This document shows positions 9,110 through 19,911 of a stretch of DNA of 64,000 nucleotides, one piece after another. The first letter of the stretch is position 1. Every line of letters begins with the position of its first letter. Both the position numbers and the translations under genes were made by a program. The notes below the pieces were generated by a model that was not told the DNA's origin, did not search any database, and saw only the letters and a list, made by a program, of their open reading frames with translations. This DNA comes from Helicobacter turcicus (GTDB lineage: Bacteria; Campylobacterota; Campylobacteria; Campylobacterales; Helicobacteraceae): positions 278,500 through 342,499 of the forward strand of contig NZ_JAIGYQ010000001.1 of assembly GCF_019711685.1 (NCBI RefSeq), given 5' to 3'.

Positions 9110-9460
9110 TTATCTCCAAATTTCTGTATATAAATCTTCATCAAAGCCTACAATAACCTTATTTTCACCCTTTTTATACTCTACCACAGGACGTTTAATC
9201 AATGTTGGTGCTTCTATTAACCATTGCTTAGTTTCATCTTCATCTAAATTCTTATCTTTTAATCCTAGCTTTTTATAAGTTGCCCCCTTACTATTTAGAA
9301 GCTTTGAGAGTGGCACAAATTCCAACCAATATTCAATTAAGCTAAGACTTGGTGCTTCTTTCTTAAAATCCACAAAAATATATTTCACACCTCTAGACTC
9401 CAAAAAAGCCATTGCTTTTTTAACACTTCCACAAGTTTTAATTCCATATAACCTTACCAT
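9110..9460 (-). CDS. ArsC/Spx-family thioredoxin-fold protein (YffB-like)
   Basis: A 116-residue member of the arsenate reductase/Spx fold family. The N-terminus MVRLYGIKTCGSVKKA has the usual cysteine (C10) on the first loop with the KKA segment, and the late RPVVEY piece supplies the conserved Arg-Pro of the family. Only one cysteine is present in the active-site loop, as in YffB-type proteins, whose substrate is unknown. It starts with ATG after GGAG and ends two bases before the lipoprotein gene. Arsenate reductase activity cannot be claimed from sequence. Confidence 0.82.
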   Translation of the reverse strand: MVRLYGIKTCGSVKKAMAFLESRGVKYIFVDFKKEAPSLSLIEYWLEFVPLSKLLNSKGATYKKLGLKDKNLDEDETKQWLIEAPTLIKRPVVEYKKGENKVIVGFDEDLYTEIWR

Positions 9461-9470
9461 TTTAGACTCC

Positions 9471-9803
9471 TTAGAAAAGATTTCTTATAACCATATAAAC
9501 AATCATACCTGCAAACATACTCAAAATCGCATTCCTACTCCACAAAAAACACACCACTACACATGCAATTCCACCAATCTCATACAACCCATAATGTGCA
9601 TTCCAATCCACATCCTTTAAAGTAAAAAACACCAAAAGTGTCATTATAAGTAGAGGCATTGTAAGTTGCAAATAGCGTAAAAGTGGCATATCTTTGCTAT
9701 TCCTTAGCATAAAAAAGGGTAAAAAGCGTGTAAGTGCCGTGCCAACTGCCGCTGCTAAAACCGCACCAAAGATATACCAATGGCTTAACTGCTCAAATTC
9801 CAT
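9471..9803 (-). CDS. azlD: AzlD-family branched-chain amino acid export subunit
   Basis: Small membrane subunit of an AzlCD (YgaZH-type) exporter of branched-chain amino acids. The 110 residues have four hydrophobic helices and the typical TALTRFLPFFML segment around residues 22-34. The ATG is one base after the azlC stop, and the order azlC-azlD is the normal one. Annotated from family resemblance and gene pairing; export of leucine, isoleucine or valine is inferred. Confidence 0.85.
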   Translation of the reverse strand: MEFEQLSHWYIFGAVLAAAVGTALTRFLPFFMLRNSKDMPLLRYLQLTMPLLIMTLLVFFTLKDVDWNAHYGLYEIGGIACVVVCFLWSRNAILSMFAGMIVYMVIRNLF

Positions 9804-9804
9804 G

Positions 9805-10491
9805 CTATACCCTTTTTATAGTCCAAGGTTTTAAGAAAAGTAAAATTGTAATTCCACATAAAATACTTAATAACAAAAAATTCTCTTTTGGAAATACTAT
9901 TAACCCAAAAACTCCTAGCACACAAGCAATATAAAAAGGTTCTTTTAATTTAGAGTTTTGCAACAATGAAAGCGTCAGCGCACTAAAAAGTGCTGTTAGC
10001 ACAAACTCAATCCCAGCAGGATTCAACTGAAAATACTCACCCAAAAAGATTCCAATACCACAACCAATAATCCAATACAAATGATTCAAAAGCGTAATAA
10101 ATAGATAGTTTTTCTCCATTGCTTTAGAATCATTAGAATCCAAAGCTGCTTGATTACCCTTAAGCACTGCAAAAGTTTCATCTGTTAGCCCAAAAAGCAC
10201 ATAATACTTGCTAAGTCCAAAATTCTTAATGTCTTCTGTAATAGAGAGTGCGTAAAAAAGATGTCTAACATTTAACAAAAAGGAAGCAATTGCTATTTCA
10301 AAAAGCCCAGTGTGTGTAGCTAATAGTGAAACTAGCAAAAACTGCCCAGTCCCTGTAAAAACCACAACAGCACTTAGGATTCCATAATACCAAGGCAAAT
10401 GCAAATTTGCATACAAAATTCCAAAAGTTACACCAAGAGGTATATAACCCATTAACACCGGCAATGTCTGTATAAAACTTCTAAAAAACAT
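9805..10491 (-). CDS. azlC: AzlC-family branched-chain amino acid exporter, large subunit
   Basis: Membrane protein of the AzlC/YgaZ family, working with AzlD to export branched-chain amino acids or azaleucine. The protein has about seven hydrophobic segments; the N-terminal PVLMGYIPLGVTFGIL segment and the GTGQFL motif around residues 43-48 are characteristic. A TTG at 10503 is possible, but the -10 box at 10518-10523 would leave it only a few bases of leader. I prefer ATG at 10491 with GGA upstream, giving 228 residues. Confidence 0.85.
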   Translation of the reverse strand: MFFRSFIQTLPVLMGYIPLGVTFGILYANLHLPWYYGILSAVVVFTGTGQFLLVSLLATHTGLFEIAIASFLLNVRHLFYALSITEDIKNFGLSKYYVLFGLTDETFAVLKGNQAALDSNDSKAMEKNYLFITLLNHLYWIIGCGIGIFLGEYFQLNPAGIEFVLTALFSALTLSLLQNSKLKEPFYIACVLGVFGLIVFPKENFLLLSILCGITILLFLKPWTIKRV

Positions 10492-10517
10492 AGACTTTTC
10501 CAAAAAATAAAGTGCGC

Positions 10518-10523
10518 ATTATA
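10518..10523 (-). promoter_or_regulatory. Putative -10 box (TATAAT) for azlC
   Basis: A perfect TATAAT on the minus strand in the short gap between the small exported-protein gene and azlC, 26 bases upstream of the azlC ATG. It suggests that azlCD and the genes after it can be transcribed independently of purL. Confidence 0.55.
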
Positions 10524-10549
10524 GCAAAATTACCTTCTGCATAATCCCA

Positions 10550-11020
10550 CTAAAACATCATATACCCAAGCAAAATACATTTATCAAAATAAGGCAAAAC
10601 ACACATTGCATTGATTTTTCCACCGATTCCAATATCCTTTAAAGTCTCGTAATAACGAATATCAAACTGCAAATTGCTCCCCCTTTGTGTTGCGACTCCA
10701 ACCCCACTTTGCTCATTAAAATAAATAAAACGTTCTAGCACATCAAACACTAATACCAAAGAGTAGTATTGATTTAAAATCTCTTTTTCTTTTAAAGGAA
10801 GCAAATGGTAAGCATCCGCACTCACAAGTAAGCGATTTCTAAAACGTACAAAATTGCGCTCTAACGTTTGTTTATGGATTTGTTCATAAAAAGTGTCAAA
10901 ATCTATAGCTCCCGCTCCTTTAGACATGCTAAAGAATAAAAACAAGACAAAAAGGATTCTAGCTTTTTTTAAAAAAACGCAAAAATTAAAACGTTTCAAT
11001 AATCTCTTCGAAAGCTCCAT
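10550..11020 (-). CDS. Small exported protein overlapping purL, unknown function
   Basis: I do not recognise this 156-residue protein. It begins with a basic stretch and a hydrophobic segment ([19 protein letters not shown]) that reads as a signal peptide with possible cleavage after AGA; the remainder is soluble and Tyr/Phe-rich with two cysteines close to the C-terminus. The frame overlaps the end of purL by 35 bases if ATG at 11020 is used; a TTG at codon 8 (AAGAGA upstream) would shorten the overlap. Frame length and the signal peptide make a real gene likely. It is probably translationally coupled to purL, although the functions look unrelated. Confidence 0.7.
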   Translation of the reverse strand: MELSKRLLKRFNFCVFLKKARILFVLFLFFSMSKGAGAIDFDTFYEQIHKQTLERNFVRFRNRLLVSADAYHLLPLKEKEILNQYYSLVLVFDVLERFIYFNEQSGVGVATQRGSNLQFDIRYYETLKDIGIGGKINAMCVLPYFDKCILLGYMMF

Positions 11021-13196
11021 AAAATGTTTCTTTTGCTTCTTTTAATGGAATTATAATATCACTCATTACAATATTTTCGCCACCTAGTATTGCAATCTTA
11101 ACCAACTCAAAATTAGAATCTCCTAGCATTATTTTTAATTGCGCAATATTTTGAGATTCTAATGCCACTAAAACTTGTGTTGGTGCCTCACCAAAGAGTG
11201 CTTTAAAGTCTAAATCTACCACTCCTTTGCAACCCATATTTCCACGCACACAAGCCTTAGCAAGAGCAATAGCCACGCCACCTTGATACACATCAACTGC
11301 GGCATTTAGGATTCCACGCTCATTTGCTGCATTTAAAACACTCCATAAATACAGCTCATCCTGTAAAGAAATCTTTGCAGTTACACCCTTAATGGAATTT
11401 CCAAAGTATTTTGCTACCAAACTCGCTCCAAATTCAGGCATTACACTCTTAGATTTTAGCAAATACACTTCTAAACCTTCTTTATTAAAATTTGAACACA
11501 ACACATTATTAATATTATCTATAACCCCAACTCCCGCTATACTTGGTGTTGGATAAATATCCTTGCCATTTGTTTGGTTGTATAAACTCACATTGCCACT
11601 AACAACAGGCGTATTTAGTGCCTTGCAAGATTCTTTAATCCCCTCACACGTTTCTTTAAACTGCCACATTACTTCAGGATTTTCTGGGCTTCCAAAATTT
11701 AAGCAATCTGTAATTGCTAAAGCCCTGCCTCCTCGTAATGCAATATCACGTCCTACTTTTGCTACCGATTGTTTTGCGCCCTCCTTTGGATTTAAATAAC
11801 AAAGTCTTGCTTGAGAAGCCACACTCATTCCTAACCCCTTGCCATTTTCTTTAACGCGAATTACACTTGCCCCACCAGAACCACTTGATACAATAGTATT
11901 TGTCTGCACACTAGAATCATATTGCGAATACACCCACGCTTTGTCGCATACTTCAGGACTTTTAAGCAACTCTCTAAAGACTGCATTTTTATCTTTGGAC
12001 TCCAATTCTTGTGAATTGAGGGTTTCTATGAAATCTAAATAACTAGGATTCTCACTCACAGGACGTTTTAGAATTGGAGCTTTCTCACTTAAAGGAGCAA
12101 TTGGAATCTCAGCACACTTATTATTTTGCCAAAATAACTCCATTTTTCCACTATTTGTTACCTCCCCAATAATTGCACAATCTAACTCCCATTTTGCAAA
12201 AATCTCCATAATCTCCGCTTCGCAACCTTTTTTTGCACAAATTAACATTCTCTCTTGACTCTCACTCAACATTAGCTCATAAGGTGTCATTCCAGCTTCA
12301 CGCATTGGCACTTTATCAAGATACATCACCATTCCACTACCACTGCGCCCAGCCATTTCAAAACTCGAGCTTGTTAGCCCTGCTGCCCCCATATCTTGAA
12401 TTCCGACAATTAAATCCCTTTTAAACAACTCTAAACACGCTTCTAAAAGTAACTTTTCTGTAAAAGGATCGCCTACTTGCACCGTTGGGCGCAATGCTTT
12501 TGAATATTCACTAAAAGAATCACTACTCATTACTGCCCCGCCTAAACCATCTCGTCCTGTTTTTGAACCCACATAAATCACAGGATTTCCTATTCCACTT
12601 GCTTTACCATAGAAAATTGCGTCATTTTTCACAATCCCTAAAGAAAACGCATTCACTAAAATATTCCCCTCATAGCTAGACTCAAAGCTCATTTCACCGC
12701 CAATTGTTGGCACACCCATACAATTACCATAACCTCCAATCCCAGCCACAACACCACGCAACAAATATCTATGCTTTGCTCCTATTAAATCACGTCTTGT
12801 AATATCCCCAAAACGAATCGCATTTAAGCTTGCAACAACCCTTGCACCCATTGTAAAAATATCACGCATAATGCCACCTACACCTGTTGCAGCTCCTGCA
12901 TAAGGCTCAATGAAACTTGGGTGATTATGCGATTCCATTTTAAACACCGCACCATATCCACCACCAATATCAATCACACCAGCATTTTCACCCGGACCTT
13001 GAATCACCCATGGGGCACGTGTTGGAAACCCATTTAAGTAGATTTTACTTGATTTATAACTGCAATGCTCACTCCACATTGCAGAAAAAATTCCAATCTC
13101 AACAAGATTTGGCTCACGTCCTAAAATACTCAAAATCTTTGCGTAATCCTCTTGTGTTAGCTTGTGTTGTTTTAAGACTTGGGGTAGATTCTCCAT
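10986..13196 (-). CDS. purL: Phosphoribosylformylglycinamidine synthase, PurL subunit
   Basis: ATP-dependent synthesis of FGAM from FGAR in purine biosynthesis, in complex with PurQ and PurS. At 736 residues it is the small (multi-subunit) type of PurL. Visible motifs include SEHCSYKSS near residue 44 and [20 protein letters not shown] near residue 90, plus the second-half repeat [17 protein letters not shown]. The ATG has AGGA upstream. purQ and purS are not in this window; purH, a later enzyme of the pathway, lies on the other strand at 19.9 kb. Confidence 0.95.
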   Translation of the reverse strand: MENLPQVLKQHKLTQEDYAKILSILGREPNLVEIGIFSAMWSEHCSYKSSKIYLNGFPTRAPWVIQGPGENAGVIDIGGGYGAVFKMESHNHPSFIEPYAGAATGVGGIMRDIFTMGARVVASLNAIRFGDITRRDLIGAKHRYLLRGVVAGIGGYGNCMGVPTIGGEMSFESSYEGNILVNAFSLGIVKNDAIFYGKASGIGNPVIYVGSKTGRDGLGGAVMSSDSFSEYSKALRPTVQVGDPFTEKLLLEACLELFKRDLIVGIQDMGAAGLTSSSFEMAGRSGSGMVMYLDKVPMREAGMTPYELMLSESQERMLICAKKGCEAEIMEIFAKWELDCAIIGEVTNSGKMELFWQNNKCAEIPIAPLSEKAPILKRPVSENPSYLDFIETLNSQELESKDKNAVFRELLKSPEVCDKAWVYSQYDSSVQTNTIVSSGSGGASVIRVKENGKGLGMSVASQARLCYLNPKEGAKQSVAKVGRDIALRGGRALAITDCLNFGSPENPEVMWQFKETCEGIKESCKALNTPVVSGNVSLYNQTNGKDIYPTPSIAGVGVIDNINNVLCSNFNKEGLEVYLLKSKSVMPEFGASLVAKYFGNSIKGVTAKISLQDELYLWSVLNAANERGILNAAVDVYQGGVAIALAKACVRGNMGCKGVVDLDFKALFGEAPTQVLVALESQNIAQLKIMLGDSNFELVKIAILGGENIVMSDIIIPLKEAKETFYGAFEEIIETF

Positions 13197-13396
13197 CTTA
13201 TGACTTCCTTAAGAAATTAATGTGCTTTTACAGACTCTTTGTGTGTAAATTTTACAAAATAACTAAAAGTTTAGCAAATGACGCATAAAGTAGAAATAAA
13301 CTAAGATTGCAATAAAGTTAAATTCTGTAAAATATGCGCGTTTTGCTTCATAGCAACCATAATAATGTTTAGGAATGATTTAAGGAGAAAAGTAGG

Positions 13397-15820
13397 ATGA
13401 AATACATCAAGTTTTTCAAAGAGTTAAATAATAGAGATGTTCCCATAGTTGGAGGAAAGAACGCAAGTATTGGCGAGATGTTTCAAGAGCTTGTTCCAAT
13501 GGGAATCAAAGTTCCAAATGGCTTTGCAATCACAAGTGAAGCATATTGGTATTTGCTTGATAGTGCAGGAATTAGAGAAAAAATCAAAGAATTACTTGAT
13601 GGGATTGATGTAACAGAAATTGATGTATTAAATGTCCGCTCCAAAAAAATCCGTGATATGATTTTTGGAACGCCCCTACCAGAAGATTTACGCAAGGAAA
13701 TCCTAGAAGCCTACAGAATCTTAAGCGAAGAATACAAAATGGAAGAAGCTGATGTAGCCGTTAGGAGTTCTGCTACTGCTGAAGACTTACCTGATGCTTC
13801 TTTTGCGGGACAGCAAGACACATATTTAAGTGTGCAAGGACAAACAGAACTTATTCACTATATAAAATCCTGCCTTGCCTCACTCTTTACAGATAGAGCA
13901 GTAAGCTACCGAGCTTCAAGAGGATTTGATCATTTTAAAGTCGCACTCTCTGTTGGGGTACAAAAAATGGTGCGCTCTGATAAAGGAAGCTCTGGAGTTA
14001 TGTTTAGTATTGATACAGAAACAGGCTTTAAAGATGCGGTGTTTATCACTTCAAGCTGGGGATTAGGTGAAAATGTTGTAGGTGGAACGGTTAATCCTGA
14101 TGAATTTTATGTCTTTAAACCTGCGTTAGAACTAGGTAAGCGCCCAATCTTAAAACGTCAATTAGGCTTTAAAAACATCAAAATGGTCTATGCAGCACCT
14201 GGCTCTCCTCACCCTACAAAAAACATTGAAACTACAGAAGAAGAGCTTAAAAGCTTCTCATTAAATGATGATGAGATTCTAACTTTAGCGCGCTATGCAA
14301 TGCTAATTGAAAAGCACTATTCCAAAGAAGCTGGTGAATATCGTCCAATGGATATGGAGTGGGCAAAAGATGGTAATAGCGGCGAACTTTTTATCGTGCA
14401 AGCACGTCCAGAGACTGTGCAAAGTCAAAAAATGAAAAAACAAAGCAATACGCTTGAAAAATATTTTTTTAAAGAGAAAGAAGAAAAAGAGATTCTCCTT
14501 ACTGGAAAAGCTGTGGGTGGGAAAATTAGCACAGGTAAAGTTCGTATAATTGATAATATCGCAAATATGGGCGAACTAAAACAAGGGGAAATTCTTGTAA
14601 CAGACAACACTGACCCAGATTGGGAACCCGCAATGAAAAAGGCTGCTGCTGTAATTACAAACCGCGGTGGGCGCACTTGCCATGCTGCTATTGTTGCGCG
14701 TGAAATTGGTGTGCCAGCAATCGTAGGTGCAGTAGGTGCAACAGAAAAACTAGAAACAGGAATGGAAGTAACCGTTTCTTGTGCAGAGGGTGAGGATGGA
14801 TTTGTGTATGCTGGAATCCATTCTTTTGAGATTGAAAGGATTGATTTAGATAGTCTAGAACAACCTAAAACAAAAATTTATATGAATATTGGCAACCCAG
14901 AAAAAGCTTTTGCTTTTTCTATGCTTCCAAATAACGGCGTTGGGCTTGCTAGAATGGAATTTATTATCAATAACTACATTAAAGCTCACCCTCTAGCACT
15001 CATTGATTTACACAATGGGAATAAAGAATTTGATGGTGTAGAAGGCGTTAGAGAAATTATGTCTGGCTATGCAAACCCAAAAGACTTTTTTGTTAAAAAA
15101 ATCGCTGAAGGTGTAGGAATGATAGCATCAGCATTCTATCCAAAACCCGTAATTGTGCGCACAAGCGATTTTAAAACTAACGAATATTGCCGAATGGTGG
15201 GCGGAAAAAATTATGAACCTCACGAAGAAAATCCAATGATCGGTTATCGTGGTGCGTCTCGCTACTATTCTGAACAATACCGCCAAGCCTTTGAATGGGA
15301 ATGTCAAGCCATAGCAATGGCTAGAAACGAAATGGGTTTTACAAATATGAAAATTATGGTGCCATTCCTAAGAACACCAGAAGAAGGACGTAGAGTTTTA
15401 GAGATTATGCGTAAGAATGGACTTGCACAAGGGGAGAATGGCTTAGAAATTTATGTAATGTGCGAATTACCTGTGAATGTAATTATGGCAGATGAATTTT
15501 TACAACTCTTTGATGGATTCTCCATTGGTTCAAACGACCTTACACAGCTAACACTTGGCGTAGATAGAGATGGAGAGCTTGTAAGCCATATCTTTGATGA
15601 GAGAAATCCTGCATTACTCAAAATGTTTAAAATGGCAATTGATGCGTGTAAAAAACATAATAAATACTGCGGAATCTGCGGACAAGCACCAAGTGATTAT
15701 CCAGAAATTGCAAAATTTTTAGTAGAAAATGGAATTACATCTGTCTCTCTAAACCCAGATTCCATTATTGAGGCTTGGGATAAAATCGTAAAATTAGAGA
15801 AAAAATTAGGAATCCAATAA
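13397..15820 (+). CDS. ppsA: Phosphoenolpyruvate synthase
   Basis: Converts pyruvate, ATP and water to PEP, AMP and phosphate, feeding gluconeogenesis. The 807-residue protein shows the N-terminal ATP-grasp domain ([29 protein letters not shown]), the central phosphohistidine loop [13 protein letters not shown] with the catalytic histidine near residue 429, and the C-terminal PEP-binding barrel with [13 protein letters not shown] and [10 protein letters not shown]. It starts at ATG with AAGGAG upstream and is followed by a GC hairpin terminator. The divergent purL gene is 200 bases away. Confidence 0.96.
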   Translation: MKYIKFFKELNNRDVPIVGGKNASIGEMFQELVPMGIKVPNGFAITSEAYWYLLDSAGIREKIKELLDGIDVTEIDVLNVRSKKIRDMIFGTPLPEDLRKEILEAYRILSEEYKMEEADVAVRSSATAEDLPDASFAGQQDTYLSVQGQTELIHYIKSCLASLFTDRAVSYRASRGFDHFKVALSVGVQKMVRSDKGSSGVMFSIDTETGFKDAVFITSSWGLGENVVGGTVNPDEFYVFKPALELGKRPILKRQLGFKNIKMVYAAPGSPHPTKNIETTEEELKSFSLNDDEILTLARYAMLIEKHYSKEAGEYRPMDMEWAKDGNSGELFIVQARPETVQSQKMKKQSNTLEKYFFKEKEEKEILLTGKAVGGKISTGKVRIIDNIANMGELKQGEILVTDNTDPDWEPAMKKAAAVITNRGGRTCHAAIVAREIGVPAIVGAVGATEKLETGMEVTVSCAEGEDGFVYAGIHSFEIERIDLDSLEQPKTKIYMNIGNPEKAFAFSMLPNNGVGLARMEFIINNYIKAHPLALIDLHNGNKEFDGVEGVREIMSGYANPKDFFVKKIAEGVGMIASAFYPKPVIVRTSDFKTNEYCRMVGGKNYEPHEENPMIGYRGASRYYSEQYRQAFEWECQAIAMARNEMGFTNMKIMVPFLRTPEEGRRVLEIMRKNGLAQGENGLEIYVMCELPVNVIMADEFLQLFDGFSIGSNDLTQLTLGVDRDGELVSHIFDERNPALLKMFKMAIDACKKHNKYCGICGQAPSDYPEIAKFLVENGITSVSLNPDSIIEAWDKIVKLEKKLGIQ

Positions 15821-15826
15821 ACAAAT

Positions 15827-15843
15827 GCAGGGCATCTCCCTGC
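15827..15843 (+). terminator. Hairpin terminator after ppsA
   Basis: A 6-base GC-rich stem GCAGGG/CCCTGC with loop CATCT, six bases after the ppsA stop and followed by TTAACTTT. It is short but GC-rich against an AT-rich background. Confidence 0.6.
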
Positions 15844-15940
15844 TTAACTTTAAAGAATCTTAAAAACGATTCAACACTATTTTTGAAAAACTTTTACAAT
15901 TTTGCATTGTATAATTTACTTTTCTAACATAAGGATTTTC

Positions 15941-16564
15941 TTGAAACTTGCTATCTTTGATTTTGATTCAACTTTAATGAATGGAGAAACAATTGACCTT
16001 CTAGCCCAAGCAAATGGGAGTGCAGACGCTGTGCAAACTATCACAAAAGAAGCAATGGGAGGTAAAATGGATTTTCACCAAAGCTTAAAACTTCGCGTTG
16101 CAACACTTAAAGGAATGCCACTAACTAAAGTTCAAGAAGTTTGCAATAGCCTAAAATATAATCTTGGAGCAAAAGAGCTTATAGAAGAATTAAAAGCAAG
16201 GAACTATAAAATCGTTGTTTTTAGTGGCGGATTTGATGAAGGGGTAAGTGCTGGACAAAAGGTGCTAGGCTACCATATCCACTTTAGCAACAAACTCCAC
16301 CACAAAGATGGAATCTTAACAGGAGAAGTGGGTGGTGAGATGATGTTTAACTACTCTAAAGGGAGAATGACGGAGAAAATCCAAACACTGCTTAATGCAA
16401 CTTATGAAAGCACCATTGCCATTGGTGATGGGGCAAATGATGTTTCAATGTTTCATTGTGCTAAAAAGAAAGTGGCATTTTGTGCAAAACCGATTCTTAA
16501 AGAGGCTGCCAACATTGTTATAGATGAAAAAAACTTAATGCTTATTGCTAAGCATTTAGACTAA
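15941..16564 (+). CDS. serB: Phosphoserine phosphatase
   Basis: HAD-superfamily phosphatase making L-serine from phosphoserine, the last step of serine synthesis. Motif I is FDFDST at the N-terminus, motif II lies in VFSGGFDEG near residue 92, and motif III/IV is GDGANDVSMF near residue 165. The longest frame begins at 15902, but a TTG at 15941 preceded by AAGGA gives a protein that starts directly at KLAIFDFDST, matching family length (207 residues); I use this start. It is followed by tal eleven bases later. Confidence 0.9.
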   Translation: MKLAIFDFDSTLMNGETIDLLAQANGSADAVQTITKEAMGGKMDFHQSLKLRVATLKGMPLTKVQEVCNSLKYNLGAKELIEELKARNYKIVVFSGGFDEGVSAGQKVLGYHIHFSNKLHHKDGILTGEVGGEMMFNYSKGRMTEKIQTLLNATYESTIAIGDGANDVSMFHCAKKKVAFCAKPILKEAANIVIDEKNLMLIAKHLD

Positions 16565-16575
16565 GGAGATTTTTG

Positions 16576-17574
16576 ATGCAAGAAAATATTTCATTTTCAC
16601 TTTGGTGTGATTTTATTGAGCGTAATTTTTTAGAAAATGATTTTACAAAAATGGTCCAAGATGGAATCATAAATGGTGCCACAAGCAATCCCGCAATTTT
16701 TCAACAAGCTCTTTTAAACGAAAGCTACCAAATGCAAAAAGATTCTCTGCAAGAAGAGGATAAAAAAAGCATTTATGAAACTCTTGCAAAAACAGATATT
16801 CAACGCGCAGCAGAGATATTGAAACCACTTTATGATAATAATCCAAATGATGGCTATATTAGCATTGAAGTGGATCCTAATCTCTGTGATAATGCTAAGG
16901 CAACCACTGAAGAGGGAATCCGCTTATTTAACGCAATTGGTTATCCTAATGTGATGATTAAGATTCCAGCAACAAAGGCTGGATTTAGTGCGATGGAAGA
17001 ACTTATTACACATGGAATCTCTGTAAATGCTACGCTTGTATTTAGCAAAACTCAAGTCATTGGCTGTATGGAAGCTTTTAAAAGAGGTTATGAGCAACTC
17101 AAACAATTTAGCAAACGTGAATTAAAAGACCTTCCACGCGCTGTTGTGAGTATTTTTGTATCCCGTTTTGACCGCAAATGTGATTCCATCTTAAAAGAAC
17201 ATGGAATCCCTACTGCCACACTTGGTATTAAAAACGCACAATATCTCTACCATATCTTAAATAGTTATGCACTCCCCGGTGTGCGCGCACTCTTTGCAAG
17301 CACCGGCGTAAAAGGAGATGATTTAGAACCAGCTTATTATATTAAAGAGTTGTATCACCCCTATGCAATTAACACTGCTCCACTCTCCGCTATTGAAGCA
17401 TTTAATAATAATGAAGCGAGTGAAACATATTTACCAAGCATTGAAGAGCTTGAAGAGTTCTTAAAAAGCGTAAATGACGTGGGTGTAAATTTGGATTCCG
17501 TATCCGAAGAGTTATTAGAACAAGGTTTGAATGATTTTAAAGTAGCATTTTCCAAAATTCTAGAAAGTTTATAG
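16576..17574 (+). CDS. tal: Transaldolase
   Basis: Transfers a dihydroxyacetone unit between sedoheptulose 7-phosphate and glyceraldehyde 3-phosphate in the non-oxidative pentose phosphate pathway. The Schiff-base lysine is K129 in MIKIPATKAG, and the N-terminal NGATSNPAIFQ and later VSIFVSRFDRK segments are family hallmarks. The ATG at 16576 has AAGGAG upstream; an in-frame TTG three bases earlier is less likely. At 332 residues it fits the long transaldolase type. In H. pylori the gene order tal-rplY-pth is the same. Confidence 0.94.
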   Translation: MQENISFSLWCDFIERNFLENDFTKMVQDGIINGATSNPAIFQQALLNESYQMQKDSLQEEDKKSIYETLAKTDIQRAAEILKPLYDNNPNDGYISIEVDPNLCDNAKATTEEGIRLFNAIGYPNVMIKIPATKAGFSAMEELITHGISVNATLVFSKTQVIGCMEAFKRGYEQLKQFSKRELKDLPRAVVSIFVSRFDRKCDSILKEHGIPTATLGIKNAQYLYHILNSYALPGVRALFASTGVKGDDLEPAYYIKELYHPYAINTAPLSAIEAFNNNEASETYLPSIEELEEFLKSVNDVGVNLDSVSEELLEQGLNDFKVAFSKILESL

Positions 17575-17606
17575 GCGAATTTAAACATAGTTTTTGCAAA
17601 AAGTGC

Positions 17607-17612
17607 TATAAT
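17607..17612 (+). promoter_or_regulatory. Putative -10 box (TATAAT) for the rplY-pth operon
   Basis: A perfect TATAAT in the 71-base gap between tal and rplY, 33 bases before the rplY ATG; AAGGA follows it as ribosome binding site. It probably drives rplY, pth, the LptF/G-type permease and purH together. Confidence 0.6.
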
Positions 17613-17645
17613 CACAGCCCTAGATTTTATTTTTAAGGACAATCA

Positions 17646-18182
17646 ATGTTAAGTGGAATAATTAGAGAGAGTATTTCAAAAGCGAATACAAAAACGCTAA
17701 GAAAAAATGGTTATCTAATTGCTAATATCTATGGAAAAGGCAAAGAGAATATCCATTGCGCATTCAAGCGCAATGACTTCGTTAGAGAAGTGAAGAAAAA
17801 AACAGATTTAATCTTTGATGTAGAAGTTGGCACACAAAAATACCCTGTTGTTATCCAAGAATACCAAAAAGATCCTGTTACTAGTGAGATTATCCATGTG
17901 GATTTAATGCTAGCTCAAAAAGGAATTGAGGCAAAATATTCTGTAAAAGTGCGCACTATTGGAACACCAAAAGGTCTTAAGAATAAAGGCGTCTTAATGA
18001 TGTCTAAAAAACGCATTAAAGTTAAATCAGCACCTGAAAATCTCCCAAAAGATTATGAAATTAATGTGAGCAATTTAGATGTGGGCGATGTTGTGCTTGT
18101 GCGTGATTTACCTCCATTTAATGGAGTAAAAATCGTTGAACGTGATGATGTTGCTATTGTTGGTGTAATTAAGTCTCGCTAA
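17646..18182 (+). CDS. rplY: 50S ribosomal protein L25 (general stress protein Ctc type)
   Basis: Binds 5S rRNA in the large ribosomal subunit. The 178 residues contain the N-terminal L25 domain ([38 protein letters not shown]) and the C-terminal TL5/CTC beta domain ([21 protein letters not shown]), so it is the long two-domain form. The ATG has AAGGA upstream. It is followed after 23 bases by pth, a pairing widely conserved in bacteria. Confidence 0.95.
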   Translation: MLSGIIRESISKANTKTLRKNGYLIANIYGKGKENIHCAFKRNDFVREVKKKTDLIFDVEVGTQKYPVVIQEYQKDPVTSEIIHVDLMLAQKGIEAKYSVKVRTIGTPKGLKNKGVLMMSKKRIKVKSAPENLPKDYEINVSNLDVGDVVLVRDLPPFNGVKIVERDDVAIVGVIKSR

Positions 18183-18205
18183 TTTGCGCTTATATTTTTA
18201 CGCGA

Positions 18206-18829
18206 ATGTTTCTAATTGTAGGTTTAGGGAATCCGGGACAAAAATACCAAAACAATCGCCACAATATCGGCTTTAGAGTCATTGACTCCCTAATCCAGAC
18301 ACTAAACACCGCAAAACAAAGCGCCAAAGACTTTCAAGGAGAGCTTCATAAGAGCTCTCAACTTCTCCTCCTAAAACCCAAAACTTTTATGAATCTCTCA
18401 GGAAAATCTGTCCAAAGTGTGCTTAATTTTTATAAAATCACAGATTTTTTAGTTATCCATGATGAATTAGATTTACCCTTTGGTGCAGTGAAATTTAAAT
18501 TTGGTGGAGGCAATGGCGGACACAATGGATTAAAATCCATAGATTCACTCTGCGGAAATCACTATTACAGAATCCGATATGGAATCGGCAAACCTGCTAT
18601 TAAATCGCAGACAATAAACTGGGTGTTACAAGATTTTAGTGCTTTAGAAGAAGAGCAAAATCAAGCACTCATTGCGCACTCTGCAAATGCAGCTTTAGAG
18701 ATTGCAAAGCTAGATTCAAGTGATGGGCTTGCTACTAAAATTTCTAACAAATGGACTCTTTCTCCAAAATTAAATAAAGATACCTACTCTACCTCCACGC
18801 AATCCAAAAACCTTTTCAAAGTGACATAA
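18206..18829 (+). CDS. pth: Peptidyl-tRNA hydrolase
   Basis: Releases tRNA from prematurely terminated peptidyl-tRNA. Visible active-site elements are GLGNPG with N9, the catalytic histidine H19 in NNRHNIGF, and VIHDELDLPFG with the partner aspartate near residue 90; GGGNGGHNGLKS follows. The family is usually about 185-195 residues; this one has 207, with a serine/threonine/lysine-rich tail. The stop overlaps the start of the next gene (TAATG). Confidence 0.95.
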   Translation: MFLIVGLGNPGQKYQNNRHNIGFRVIDSLIQTLNTAKQSAKDFQGELHKSSQLLLLKPKTFMNLSGKSVQSVLNFYKITDFLVIHDELDLPFGAVKFKFGGGNGGHNGLKSIDSLCGNHYYRIRYGIGKPAIKSQTINWVLQDFSALEEEQNQALIAHSANAALEIAKLDSSDGLATKISNKWTLSPKLNKDTYSTSTQSKNLFKVT

Positions 18830-19902
18830 TGAGTTTATTTTTTCGCTACATCAGCTTTTTATATTTAAAATACCTCTTCTTTTTATTTGTTTCTTTGGAA
18901 TGTTTTTTTGTTGCTATTGATTTAATTAAATTCCTTGATAGCCTCCCAAGTTCTGCAAATCTTTTTATCCTCTTGCTTGTATATGATTTTATGTATGCTT
19001 CACAATTTATTTTGCCTCTTTCACTAATTTTGGCGCAAATTGTGCTGATGATAAATCTACTAAGAAGTGCGCAATTTACAGCATTTTTGGCACTTGGTTA
19101 TGCAAGAGTAAAAATCTTTTATCCCATTTTTTTATTAAGTTTTCTTATTACACTTTTATTTATCGCACTTAATGCAACACCCTTTGCTTATGCTAAGGAG
19201 CGCGTAGATTTAATTATCAATCAAGGCTTTGTGGGTAATTATAAAAGTGATTTATTTGTAAAATACAATCAAAACTACATTTATTTTAAAAAAATATACC
19301 CTTTATTGCAGAGTGCAGAAGGTGTTGTTGTGTATGAGTTTGATAGCACAAAAAATATGCTAACTAGTATTGTAGAATCCAAAAAGGCGCAATTTAACGG
19401 GAGAGATTGGATTTTAGAAAATGTAACAATCACAACACTAGATGACACCCTAGAGTTTAGCAAGAATCCTCTAAAAGTGCAAAAAGAAAGCACTTATAAA
19501 ACTTTGCACGATTTTAAACCAAAAATCTTGGAGAATATTTACGAAAAACAAGGAAACATTTCAATCCTTGACGCATTTGAAGCTCTTATACTTTTAAAAA
19601 TGCAAAATGCAAGCACACAAAAGGTACGTGGAGCACTCTATAATCTACTCTTTTTTCCTTTCTTTGCCCCTTTAATTATGATTTGTCTTTCCATTTTTAT
19701 TCCAAATTCCAACCGCTATGCAAATTTTAGCTTAATGACTTTAGGAATGGTATTGGGTATTCTAATCACTTGGGGAATATTTTTTAGTTTCTCAAAACTT
19801 TCAATAAGTGGCTTCTTGCAACCCGAATTTAGTGTGCTAATACCAATATTTACATTGTTTTTAGCGAGTAACTTTTGCTTGTATAAAATCTTAAAAACAT
19901 AA
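18829..19902 (+). CDS. LptF/LptG-family permease (YjgP/YjgQ)
   Basis: Inner-membrane component of the lipopolysaccharide transport ABC system that pulls LPS toward the outer membrane. The 357 residues show three N-terminal hydrophobic helices, a periplasmic domain at about 130-265 rich in short beta-like stretches, and three C-terminal helices, the LptF/LptG plan. The ATG overlaps the pth stop by one base. H. pylori has the corresponding gene after pth (HP1498). I cannot tell LptF from LptG by sequence alone, so no symbol is given. Confidence 0.85.
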   Translation: MSLFFRYISFLYLKYLFFLFVSLECFFVAIDLIKFLDSLPSSANLFILLLVYDFMYASQFILPLSLILAQIVLMINLLRSAQFTAFLALGYARVKIFYPIFLLSFLITLLFIALNATPFAYAKERVDLIINQGFVGNYKSDLFVKYNQNYIYFKKIYPLLQSAEGVVVYEFDSTKNMLTSIVESKKAQFNGRDWILENVTITTLDDTLEFSKNPLKVQKESTYKTLHDFKPKILENIYEKQGNISILDAFEALILLKMQNASTQKVRGALYNLLFFPFFAPLIMICLSIFIPNSNRYANFSLMTLGMVLGILITWGIFFSFSKLSISGFLQPEFSVLIPIFTLFLASNFCLYKILKT

Positions 19903-19911
19903 GGAGTTTAA

